Assembly: GCF_041949975.1 (NCBI RefSeq)
Contig: NZ_JBHFQG010000009.1
Coordinates: forward strand, 1 to 64,000
Direction of reading: 5' to 3'
Origin: Alteribacillus sp041949975
GTDB lineage: Bacteria; Bacillota; Bacilli; Bacillales; Marinococcaceae
Length of the DNA: 64,000 nucleotides
The notes under the pieces were generated by a model. The model did not search any database, was not told the DNA's origin, and saw nothing but the letters and a program-made list of their open reading frames with translations. Within the stretch, counting starts at the first letter, position 1. Each line of letters begins with the position of its first letter. Shown in pieces: positions 34,226-41,707 of this stretch. Made by a program: the position numbers and the translations under genes.

Positions 34226-35833
34226 ATGAGCCTGCCGTTGCCATCGTTTTTTCATCTTCGGACCATTCCGCAATATTTGAGATATCATGCCGAACAAATT
34301 CCGAATAAGACGGCTATAGTAGCTTGGAGTGGAGTAAAAAAGGATAAAGTACGTTTAAGTTATAAGAAACTAAACCATTTTACTGATCGTCTGGCTAATG
34401 CATATCAAGGGCTGGAAATCAAAAAAGGAGAACGGATTGCTATTTTTTTGGATAATGAGCAAGGGATAGAGTGTATCCTTAGCTTCTATGCTGCTCATAA
34501 AATGGGGGGAGTTAATGTTCCGATAAACGTAAGGTATTCTGAGTCGGAGCTGCAGTATATTTTGGGCCATTGTGAAGCATCATCTCTAATTACTTCTATA
34601 AACCTTCTTCCAAAAATAAAGAGGATTGCCAAAGAATGTCCGAGTCTTAGACGAATTATTATTACAGATGAATCTCCATTACAATCTTCCACATCTAATG
34701 CTGCCATTCAGATATATTCTTTTCAGAGTCTCATGGAAAATGAAAATACTTCACCTCCTTCCGTGTGTGTGCTGGAAAATGATACTGCTGATTTCCTGTA
34801 TACTTCGGGAACAACGGCTCGTCCAAAAGGGGTTATACATACCCATGGAAGTGCCGTGGCCACTGGTTATTCAGTTGGGGGAGCGTTGGATCTATCTGCA
34901 ACGGATGTATATCAAAGTGCATTTCCTTTTTTCTCAAGTTCAGGCTGTCATTTCAATTTACTTTCTGTACTTGTTAATGGGGCAACAATGGTTCTTGAGC
35001 GTAAGTTCAATGTGGAAGAAACTTTAAGAACGATGGAAACGGAAAAAACAACTGTTTATGTAGGAGTTCCAGCTGTTTATACCTATATGCTGGAGTCAAG
35101 TAAGATTTCCATCTATCAACTATCCTCTCTACGGCTACTTGACTATGGAGGTGCACCGATGCCCAAACAGGTGATTTTAGATCTATTTAAGGCTTTTCCT
35201 GGCATCGAATTGAGGCAAACCTATGGTTTGACAGAAGCGGGACCAGCAGGCACATATTTACCAGGTAAATATGCATTGGATAAATTAGGTTCAGTGGGAA
35301 AAGAAGGAATGCCCTTGATTGAAATCAAAATTGTCGATGATAAAGATCAAGCTGTAGGACCCAATGTGATTGGGGAGATTTGCTATCGTTCTCCAGCAAA
35401 TATGAAGGGATATTTCAAAAATGATGAAGCGACGAAAGAAACCCTTCGGAATCATTGGGTGTATAGTGGGGATTTAGTTTATCGTGATGAAGATGGATTC
35501 ATCTATCATGTCGATCGAAAAAAGGACCTGGTTATCAGGGGAGGTTTTAATATTTCCAGTCTGGAAGTGGAGAACTGTCTGTACCAACATCCAGCTATTC
35601 TAGAGGCTGCGGTTATAGCTAAACCACATAAGAATTTAGGTGAGGACATTAAGGCCTTTATAGTATTTCGTGAAGGGGAATTCGCAACAATCGAGGAAGT
35701 TATTAGATTTTGCAAAGAGAGATTGGCAGACTTTAAGGTTCCAAGGGACTTTGAAATCATCGATGCATTGCCGAGAAACCCCATGGGAAAGGTGCTTAAA
35801 AGAGAGCTGAGAAAACAATATATAGAAAGTTAA
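34226..35833 (+). CDS. AMP-forming acyl-CoA ligase
   Basis: 535 residues from ATG 34226 with AAGGAGGAG upstream. The ANL-superfamily phosphate loop is TSGTTARPKGVIHTHGS. The later motifs are RQTYGLTEAGPAGTY, YSGDLVYRDEDGFIYHVDRK and the C-terminal catalytic lysine in NPMGKVLKREL. It activates a carboxylic acid to its CoA ester. In this block the likely substrate is the hydroxy acid released from a lactone, or the dicarboxylic acid made from it. Confidence 0.92.
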   Translation: MSLPLPSFFHLRTIPQYLRYHAEQIPNKTAIVAWSGVKKDKVRLSYKKLNHFTDRLANAYQGLEIKKGERIAIFLDNEQGIECILSFYAAHKMGGVNVPINVRYSESELQYILGHCEASSLITSINLLPKIKRIAKECPSLRRIIITDESPLQSSTSNAAIQIYSFQSLMENENTSPPSVCVLENDTADFLYTSGTTARPKGVIHTHGSAVATGYSVGGALDLSATDVYQSAFPFFSSSGCHFNLLSVLVNGATMVLERKFNVEETLRTMETEKTTVYVGVPAVYTYMLESSKISIYQLSSLRLLDYGGAPMPKQVILDLFKAFPGIELRQTYGLTEAGPAGTYLPGKYALDKLGSVGKEGMPLIEIKIVDDKDQAVGPNVIGEICYRSPANMKGYFKNDEATKETLRNHWVYSGDLVYRDEDGFIYHVDRKKDLVIRGGFNISSLEVENCLYQHPAILEAAVIAKPHKNLGEDIKAFIVFREGEFATIEEVIRFCKERLADFKVPRDFEIIDALPRNPMGKVLKRELRKQYIES

Positions 35834-35962
35834 AAATATTTAAAAATTTAAGGGGGTGATAATCAGAGGTTGAGGATAAAATTTCTTTTGAGTAAATTTG
35901 TATACTTTTGCTTGCTTAAAAGTTCTAAAAAATAAGAATCGTTGATTGGGAGGTAAATATTT

Positions 35963-36751
35963 ATGGCTGCTGGATTACGAATTACAGCGGTGGATTGCGG
36001 TCCTTTGGATATTGACAAAGGTATACTTATGACTGGGGCAACTGGGAAAATAGATGTAGCGTCAAGTGTTTATATTATAGAACATCCAGAAAAAGGATTA
36101 ATCTTGTTCGATACGGGGATTAATTATAATGTTGCTGATCCAGAAGCGGCGGTAAAATATTGGGGTCCTGGAATGCGTGAGGCATTAGGTTGTAAAATGA
36201 CCCGAGATCATGCAATAGATCGTCAACTAATGAAATTGGGGTATAAAACAGAAGACATAAAATACGTAGTAATGTCTCATTTACACCTAGATCATGCTGG
36301 AGGTATGTGCCATTTTCCCAATGCCACTTTTGTCGTGCAAAAGAACGAACTACGTTATGCATGGTGGCCGGATTCATGGACTAGTCTAGTTTATTGTTTA
36401 AATGATTTTAAGGATACAAGAGGATATAATTTTTTACAAATTAATGGAGATGTAGATTTATTTCAAGATGGCTTGATTCAACTTATTACAACTCCGGGCC
36501 ATTCTCCAGGACACCAAGCCATGATAGTTAGATTGGAAAATCGAGGTCTTGTATGTCTGGGTGCGGATACGGCTCACCTTAAAGAAGCGTTTCAAAATAT
36601 GGCCCCAATGCCTTATGATTGGAATGCGGAGATTCTAAGTGATTCTTATATGAAGCTTCGAATTCTCGAAAATTCAGGTATACCAATTTATCTTTCACAT
36701 GATCCAAAAGATTTTGCGGAATTCCCTAAAAATGGTGAATGGGCTGATTAA
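35963..36751 (+). CDS. Metallo-beta-lactamase fold lactonase-like hydrolase
   Basis: 262 residues. The dinuclear metal site is complete: MSHLHLDHAGG, TTPGHSPGHQA, the bridging Asp in CLGADTAH, and the final His in YLSHDP. This arrangement and the length match the AttM/AiiA N-acylhomoserine-lactonase group. Beside a Baeyer-Villiger enzyme, opening of the product lactone is the simplest role, with quorum quenching the alternative. GGGAGG precedes ATG 35963. Confidence 0.88.
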   Translation: MAAGLRITAVDCGPLDIDKGILMTGATGKIDVASSVYIIEHPEKGLILFDTGINYNVADPEAAVKYWGPGMREALGCKMTRDHAIDRQLMKLGYKTEDIKYVVMSHLHLDHAGGMCHFPNATFVVQKNELRYAWWPDSWTSLVYCLNDFKDTRGYNFLQINGDVDLFQDGLIQLITTPGHSPGHQAMIVRLENRGLVCLGADTAHLKEAFQNMAPMPYDWNAEILSDSYMKLRILENSGIPIYLSHDPKDFAEFPKNGEWAD

Positions 36752-36864
36752 ATTAATAGGAGAATAAAAACACTAGCGTTGAGGTTATACCCTAATTGAC
36801 AATTATAAAATGTTTTTAAGCTTTTTAAAATAGCTATAAAATAGTTAAATAGGAGGGAACGTAC

Positions 36865-37065
36865 ATGCCATATTTAAATGTACAAATTCTAAAAGGTGCA
36901 TCGACCGAACAAAAGGAAGAGGTTATTGACGGTGTAACGAAAGTGATAAAGGAAGTGCTTGGCAGTAAGCCGGAGTCTACCTTTGTGGTTATTCAAGAAG
37001 TCGACAGTGAGGATTGGGGAGTTGGAGGAAGGACAATAAAGAGTATCAAGCAGAATTCAAAATAA
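36865..37065 (+). CDS. 4-oxalocrotonate tautomerase family protein
   Basis: 66 residues. Pro follows the initiator Met (MPYLNVQILKG), the catalytic N-terminal proline of the tautomerase superfamily. The length and KEEVIDGVTKVIKEVLG helix match the 4-OT subgroup. It isomerises enol and keto forms of unsaturated oxo acids, as in aromatic meta-cleavage pathways. AGGAGGG precedes ATG 36865. It is the last gene of the block, before a strong hairpin. Confidence 0.9.
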   Translation: MPYLNVQILKGASTEQKEEVIDGVTKVIKEVLGSKPESTFVVIQEVDSEDWGVGGRTIKSIKQNSK

Positions 37066-37121
37066 GATAGATTGAAGCTAGTAAAATCCAACAGACAGTA
37101 TTTAATTATGAATCTAGACAA

Positions 37122-37163
37122 AAACATAAGATGAGTAGGTCCTTCTACTCTTCTTATGTTTAT
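37122..37163 (+). terminator. Terminator closing the ring-oxidation block
   Basis: A 17-bp stem with one mismatch, AAACATAAGATGAGTAG (37122-37138) with 37145-37161, is followed by TATTT. Confidence 0.85.
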
Positions 37164-37214
37164 TTAAAGAAAGTTGTCCTTTTTTTAAGCTATCTTTTTT
37201 TACGAAGACAGTGC

Positions 37215-37309
37215 GGTGGAGGTCAAGGTGTGGATGGATTTAAGCCTGTAGATGAACTAGTAGAAAACTCTAGGTGTTGTAGTTGGTGTATCTCGTGGTG
37301 TTGAAAATA
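37215..37309 (+). pseudogene. Remnant of electron-transfer flavoprotein alpha subunit
   Basis: The frame from 37215 reads GGGQGVDGFKPVDELVE. After a shift to the frame at 37270 it continues LGVVVGVSRGVEN. Together these reproduce the FAD-binding GG(R/Q)G...F...EELA..LG..VG.SR signature of EtfA. Only about 30 codons remain. An electron-transfer flavoprotein would have served the acyl-CoA dehydrogenase in this block. Confidence 0.6.
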
Positions 37310-37504
37310 GTTCTAATAGATAAGAGAATAGTAATGAATTGTAATATATATCTTAATAGAAACCTTCTATAAAGCTATTGAATACAATCTTGATACTAAA
37401 TTTATTGCTTTAATATATGAAGAAATCAATGCCCGGGGTCTTAAAATAGGCCAAAATATGATGTAGATTAAAACAAGGTATTTAAGCTCTCAAAAAAGCC
37501 TAAA

Positions 37505-37723
37505 AATAACATTTTATTTTTATCAATTGAAACCCTTCTATCAACCTGAATATCCTCTCGACTTGGTGTTACATCTCTACTTGGATGCTGATGGCAATGA
37601 TAACTGAGGCAGCATTATTAAGGATATCAGCTTTCAGGGATGTACAACACTTGCATTTAATGATCCAATATGTTCTCTATAAACAGCAACCATCTTGTTT
37701 TTTGTATTTAAGCACATAACAAA
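37505..37723 (-). pseudogene. Remnant of a RadC-type (UPF0758) gene
   Basis: The minus strand reads FVMCLNTKNKMVAVYREHIG then SLNASVVHP, a stop or shift, and then HCHQHPSRDVTPSREDIQ then VDRRV. This is the JAB/MPN metalloprotease motif of RadC (CLNTKN, GSLNASVVHP, HxHPSxDxTPSxEDI) broken by mutation. RadC-like genes often travel with mobile DNA. Confidence 0.65.
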
Positions 37724-37807
37724 TAGTACCTATCTATCATCATCTCCTATAACGTTCTGGGATGTCAGCTGCATCCTCCGGCATGCGACTCCTTGATCTC
37801 CACCTGA

Positions 37808-37912
37808 GTTATTACCGAGATCGGCGTCTTTGAATACAAAAAGGACAGAATGATCGCCACCTTAGAAGAAGTCCGTGCCCGAACCGAAGCCTTTGATATT
37901 CATGAACATTAA
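37808..37912 (+). pseudogene. C-terminal remnant of a CoA-transferase beta subunit
   Basis: The frame reads VITEIGVFEYKKDRM then ATLEEVRARTEAFDIHEH and stops at 37912. It matches the VIT(D/E)LGVF...VEEVRAKTEA end of 3-oxoacid CoA-transferase subunit B, with an internal deletion. No upstream start or body of the gene is present. Apart from these three remnants, 37164-38038 shows nothing recognisable. Confidence 0.6.
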
Positions 37913-38038
37913 ACAGGAATTTAACACATAAATAGCGAATTATAGTATCACTGGGTTGAGCAATCGCATATTGCAACGTACCATGAACTTAGCAGCATAA
38001 ATAAAATAAAGACAAGAAGAAAGAGGAGGAGATCATTC

Positions 38039-38539
38039 ATGCAAACGCAAGAAAAAGAAACATTATTTAAAGAAGCAATGGGGAATTATCCAACCGGTGT
38101 AACTATCGTGACAACAAGTAATGAAAAAGAAGAACCAGTAGGACTAACCGTTAACTCCTTTGCATCCGTCTCCCTGTACCCGCTTTTGGTCCTTTGGTCG
38201 ATTGACCACAAAGTGTCTTCCCTGGATGCCTTCAAAAAAGCAGATGGCTTCGCCGTTCATATTTTAGCCGGAGAACAGGAGGACCTTTGTAAAACCTTCG
38301 CCAGCAAAGACACCGACCGATTCGGCACATGCGAATGGGGCATTTCAAAGCACAACCTGCCGGTGATCGCCGACGCTTTCTCCGTCTTGGAATGCAAAAC
38401 ATTCAAGCAAGTAGAAGCAGGCGACCATACCATTTTGATCGGTGAAGTGCAGGATATTCAAATCAACAAAGACAAAGACCCAATGCTCTACCACCGCCGA
38501 AACTTCGGACCGATTCCAGCCGAATTTCATGCGAAGTAG
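38039..38539 (+). CDS. Flavin reductase (HpaC/RutF type), copy 1
   Basis: 166 residues in the single-domain FMN-binding split-barrel family. MGNYPTGVTIVTTS and GLTVNSFASVSLYPLLVLWS are the flavin-binding signatures. The enzyme supplies reduced FMN to a two-component monooxygenase. AGAGGAGG precedes ATG 38039. It is a near-duplicate of the gene at 51846, differing at only about a dozen residues by my alignment. One difference puts Tyr for Asp in the SVSLxPLL motif. The two copies bracket the sigma-54-controlled cluster in direct orientation. Confidence 0.93.
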   Translation: MQTQEKETLFKEAMGNYPTGVTIVTTSNEKEEPVGLTVNSFASVSLYPLLVLWSIDHKVSSLDAFKKADGFAVHILAGEQEDLCKTFASKDTDRFGTCEWGISKHNLPVIADAFSVLECKTFKQVEAGDHTILIGEVQDIQINKDKDPMLYHRRNFGPIPAEFHAK

Positions 38540-38588
38540 AGTTGGATAAGGTGTGTGAGATCGCGGGCTGGAGAGTTCGCTGAATGCT

Positions 38589-38670
38589 CGATTTTCGCTG
38601 ATAAGTGGACGAAAATTGATCGAATCACAAATTTTTCGCTCGTAACACAAAGGTGCCGCTCGATAAAAAC
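38589..38670. repeat. TCGCT-type array after flavin reductase copy 1
   Basis: Cores TCGCTGATAA, TGATCGAAT, TCGCTCGTAAC and CCGCTCGATAA recur at 20-22 bp spacing with ACAAATTT between. The layout matches the arrays after the aminotransferase and after flavin reductase copy 2. Confidence 0.65.
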
Positions 38671-38674
38671 GATA

Positions 38675-38717
38675 AGGGCCAGACCCCCGCAAGAATGTGG
38701 AGGGCCTGGCCTTTTTA
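38675..38717 (+). terminator. Repeat-derived terminator of flavin reductase copy 1
   Basis: AGGGCCAGACCCCC pairs with GGAGGGCCTGGCCT across GCAAGAATGT with some mismatch, followed by TTTTT. Confidence 0.75.
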
Positions 38718-38745
38718 GGTGTGGCGGTGAAGGTAAAGCGTGGTT

Positions 38746-39185
38746 GTGCATAAAGGAGTGGAAGTTGCGTATAAGTTTGGGAAAGTCGTGCATATACGCT
38801 CTGAAATTTTCGCATAAATTCCGGAAAGCAGTTCGAATTCAGAGAAGGCTGCATACTCATTAAATCAATATGTGTAGTGCCAGGCCCTGGAAAAGGGAAG
38901 ATGATGCATCCTATGAAGTTGAGAAATGGTGCATAAATGAAGAAAAGTCCATCATAGGTCAGAGAAAGTCGTGCATATTTGATCCAAAGTAGCACATATC
39001 GTTTAGATCGTGGTGCAAATGCGTCAAAATTCTCATCATAATATGGAGGGCCAGACCCTGGAAAAAGAGGGGAAAGCTGAGCAAAAGTATCCGAAAGTAC
39101 GTCATAAATTTAAAAAAGCAGCGCATACCCCCTGCCAATTAACGCATAAACCCTTCAAATGAAAGCATATTTGCTCCAAACTAAC
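38746..39185. repeat. 21-bp arrays of the GTGCATAAAT class with palindromes
   Basis: The first part (38746-38860) has looser units (GTGCATAAA, TTGCGTATAA, GTGCATATA, TCGCATAAA). A palindrome pair follows at 38879-38890 and 39046-39060 (GGAGGGCCAGACCC). The last array has the C of its GCAWAW core at 39082, 39103, 39124, 39145 and 39166, exactly 21 bp apart. Minus-strand translation shows YARLSQTYTQLPLLYAQP-like heptads. I see no gene in 38540-39338. Confidence 0.85.
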
Positions 39186-39256
39186 GATAAGCACGGCAAC
39201 TCTTATCTCCAACTGACTGCAGGACCACCACAGCCATTTCTCCTTTAAACAGCAAA

Positions 39257-39295
39257 AAGCCAGACCCGCCATTTATGTGCGGGTCTGTTCCTTTT
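39257..39295 (-). terminator. Terminator of the sigma-54 activator gene (repeat-derived)
   Basis: On the minus strand AGACCCGC pairs with GCGGGTCT across an eight-base loop and is followed by GGCTTTTT. The arms are again part of the CCAGACCC repeat family. Confidence 0.75.
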
Positions 39296-39338
39296 ACATC
39301 GATCACTACTGTGTTTAGAACCAATACTCTACTGCGTT

Positions 39339-40772
39339 TTAAGAATTAGTAAGTTCTTTATTATACTTTTTTAAACGATCATAAAAAGCCTGACGGGAGA
39401 TGCCTAACAATTGTATCGCTTTAGAACGATTATTATTTGCTCGTTGCAGAGCTTCTTTTATTAAAAAGATCTCCAGTTTTGCTTTATTTTCTTCTAAATC
39501 AAGAGAATCAGAGTTTTCCAAGAGGGTATGTGAATTTAATGCAGCTTCATTATTAGGTTCTTGATGCTTTTGTTGTATTCCAGTTGTCATGAGTGCAGGG
39601 AGGTCTTGTACTTGTATATTCTTTGATTCTGATAAAATGTAGCCGTGTTCCAACATACTTTTTAATTGGCGTACGTTTCCAGGCAATGGATGGTTAAGTA
39701 TAAATTCCAAGCAATCCTGACTTATTTCTTTTTGGACTTCATATTTTTGGGCAAGCTGCTTCAAAAAATGATAGATTAATGCTTCTATATCCTTTTTTCT
39801 TTCACGTAAAGGAGGTATATAAAAAGAAGTTCCGGCAATGCGGTAAAACAAATCTTCTCGAAATGATTTATTTTCAATCATTTGAGACAAATCTCGATTA
39901 GTAGCGGTAATAACACGAACATCCAGCTTAATTGTTTTATTACTTCCAAGACGAACGACTTCCTGCTGCTGCAGCACCCGCAGTAATTTGGATTGAATAG
40001 AAAGATTCATCTCCCCGACTTCATCTAGGAAAATAGTTCCGCCTTCAGCTAGCTCAAATTTTCCTTTTCTGCCACGATGATGAGCTCCAGTGAACGATCC
40101 TTCCTCGTAGCCAAACAGTTCGCTTTCTGCCAGGGAATCTGGAATGGCAGCACAATTCACCGTAATAAAAGGTTTATCAGCTCTATGGGACAATTCATGA
40201 ATTCCTCTGGCTATTAAATCTTTCCCAACCCCTGTCTCTCCATTTATTAGAACAGGAATTTCAGTGGGGGCGACTTTTGATATTTTTTCTAATTGATTAT
40301 TCAGTGGACTGCCATTAGAGACAATAAAATCTTTGAAATTCTCTGATAAACTTTTCATGTTTTGCAAACTCTGATTTAAATAATCGACGTAATAATTAAC
40401 ATTCGATACAAATTCCTTCATTTCTTTTATATCTTGCTCGCCTTTATGAGTAGAGAGAGCCCCAATAATTTCGTTATCGATAAAAAGAGGAGAGGCATAA
40501 ACAATGAATTGTTTGCCGGAAACATAACTGGGTTTATTGACTTGAGGTTCTTTCGTTTCTAAAGCTTTTAATAAAATAGAATTCGGAATTAATTGGGAAA
40601 TAGGTTGTCCAATCCATTCGTTTCTATCTATTCCCATGTTTATCGCGGCATTATGATTAATGAAAACAAAATTCCCGTCATTATCAATAATTTTCACCCC
40701 GTCGTGGATGGTATCAAAAAGCTTGAAAAGAAAGGGCATTTTAAAATTCAACTCATTCAGTAAAGAATTCAT
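39339..40772 (-). CDS. Sigma-54-dependent activator with PAS domain
   Basis: 477 residues. The N-terminal PAS domain (about 10-110, IIDNDGNFVFINHNAAINM) probably senses the inducer. The AAA+ domain (about 155-390) has Walker A GETGVGKDLIARG, the sigma-54 contact loop GSFTGAHH (usual GAFTGA with a Ser), and the Walker B region GGTIFLDEVGEMN. The C-terminal Fis-type helix-turn-helix is NNRSKAIQLLGISRQAFYDR. It is divergent from the gntR-aldh-monooxygenase cluster, whose promoter has a -24/-12 box, so it should activate that operon. GGGAGGTGG precedes the start. Confidence 0.93.
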   Translation of the reverse strand: MNSLLNELNFKMPFLFKLFDTIHDGVKIIDNDGNFVFINHNAAINMGIDRNEWIGQPISQLIPNSILLKALETKEPQVNKPSYVSGKQFIVYASPLFIDNEIIGALSTHKGEQDIKEMKEFVSNVNYYVDYLNQSLQNMKSLSENFKDFIVSNGSPLNNQLEKISKVAPTEIPVLINGETGVGKDLIARGIHELSHRADKPFITVNCAAIPDSLAESELFGYEEGSFTGAHHRGRKGKFELAEGGTIFLDEVGEMNLSIQSKLLRVLQQQEVVRLGSNKTIKLDVRVITATNRDLSQMIENKSFREDLFYRIAGTSFYIPPLRERKKDIEALIYHFLKQLAQKYEVQKEISQDCLEFILNHPLPGNVRQLKSMLEHGYILSESKNIQVQDLPALMTTGIQQKHQEPNNEAALNSHTLLENSDSLDLEENKAKLEIFLIKEALQRANNNRSKAIQLLGISRQAFYDRLKKYNKELTNS

Positions 40773-40804
40773 TTCAAACCACCTCCCTAATTGTTTTAAA
40801 AAAA

Positions 40805-40860
40805 TTGTCTATTTTCAGAATAGTTGTATGAAAAAAAGACAATTTTCTTATTGTTGTATC
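40805..40860. promoter_or_regulatory. Putative upstream activating sequences for the sigma-54 activator
   Basis: Two similar dyads lie in tandem: CTATT-TTCAG-AATAG at 40809-40823 and ACAAT-TTTCTT-ATTGT at 40839-40854. Each is followed by TTGTAT or TGTAT. They are about 30 bp apart and 50-95 bp upstream of the -24/-12 promoter, the usual place for enhancer-binding-protein sites. Confidence 0.6.
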
Positions 40861-40902
40861 CAGTTATTTAGACACCCGCTCCCATATGTAAATGCTTACA
40901 TT

Positions 40903-40920
40903 TTGGCATGGTACTTGCAA
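40903..40920 (+). promoter_or_regulatory. Sigma-54 (-24/-12) promoter
   Basis: TTGGCATGGTACTTGCAA carries the invariant GG and GC doublets with the required 10 bp between them and nearly matches TGGCAC-N5-TTGCA. It lies about 90 bases before the GntR gene and just downstream of paired dyads, and the divergent gene encodes a sigma-54 activator. Confidence 0.88.
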
Positions 40921-41010
40921 TAATATAGAGTACAGTCGACAGAGGGCAGCATTTTATCTTCAGAGAAATATGGTCGACAACCCCAAGAAGGAGGTGAGAT
41001 ATAAAAAATA

Positions 41011-41688
41011 ATGATAAGAATCAGACGGGAAGAGCCACTATATGAACAGATTTATCAGTCTCTAATTAAAGCAATCATAGCAGGAGAAATCGAATCAGGC
41101 AAGAGATTGACGGATACTGACGTAGCGTCCACGCTCGGAGTGAGCCGAAGCCCAGTTAGAGAAGCTTTTCGAAAGCTAGAAAGAGATGGATTGCTCGTTA
41201 ATAAGGAGGGAGCTATCACCGTATTTGTTCCATCCTTGGAAGATGTGTTGGAACTATACCAGGTGAGAATGGGCTTAGAATCAGTAGCAGCCTATTGGTC
41301 TACAAAAAACATCACATCAGGACAAATAGAGAAATTGCAAGAAATACTCTTCTTAACAGAGGAGGCTATTGAAATGAACAACCCTTCTAACATTGTTAAA
41401 TACAACACCCTATTTCATGAATCGATTGTTCTAATGAGTCAAAATAACCGTTTGAAAACAATGATGGATAATATCAGTTCCCTTATTAAATTATGCAGAA
41501 ACACAATTATTAAGCAGCATAACCGGGGGGAAGGTTTTTTACAAGAACACTATGAAATCTTTCACGCAATTCAAATGAACGACTCTTCCTTAGCCGCTAA
41601 AAAAATGAAAGAGCACATATTAAACGATATGGAATATTTTAAATCTTTCTTTCTAGAAGAAAGAGCAGACAAAAAGTTAAATCTATAA
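41011..41688 (+). CDS. GntR family regulator (FCD type), operon-encoded
   Basis: 225 residues. A winged helix (about 1-70, with TDVASTLGVSRSPVREAFRK) precedes a helical FCD effector domain (about 80-215), which in this family binds small organic acids, often through a metal. AAGGAGGTGAG is unusually far (about 14 bases) from ATG 41011 and no other start fits, so translation may be modest. It is the first gene after the sigma-54 promoter and may add feedback control over the cluster. Confidence 0.88.
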   Translation: MIRIRREEPLYEQIYQSLIKAIIAGEIESGKRLTDTDVASTLGVSRSPVREAFRKLERDGLLVNKEGAITVFVPSLEDVLELYQVRMGLESVAAYWSTKNITSGQIEKLQEILFLTEEAIEMNNPSNIVKYNTLFHESIVLMSQNNRLKTMMDNISSLIKLCRNTIIKQHNRGEGFLQEHYEIFHAIQMNDSSLAAKKMKEHILNDMEYFKSFFLEERADKKLNL

Positions 41689-41707
41689 CCATAAGGAGGA
41701 AAAACAA

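Noticed and set aside
38345..38995. 216-codon minus-strand frame
   Set aside because: It overlaps the 3' end of the flavin reductase gene and then runs through repeat arrays. The reductase frame is clearly the real one.
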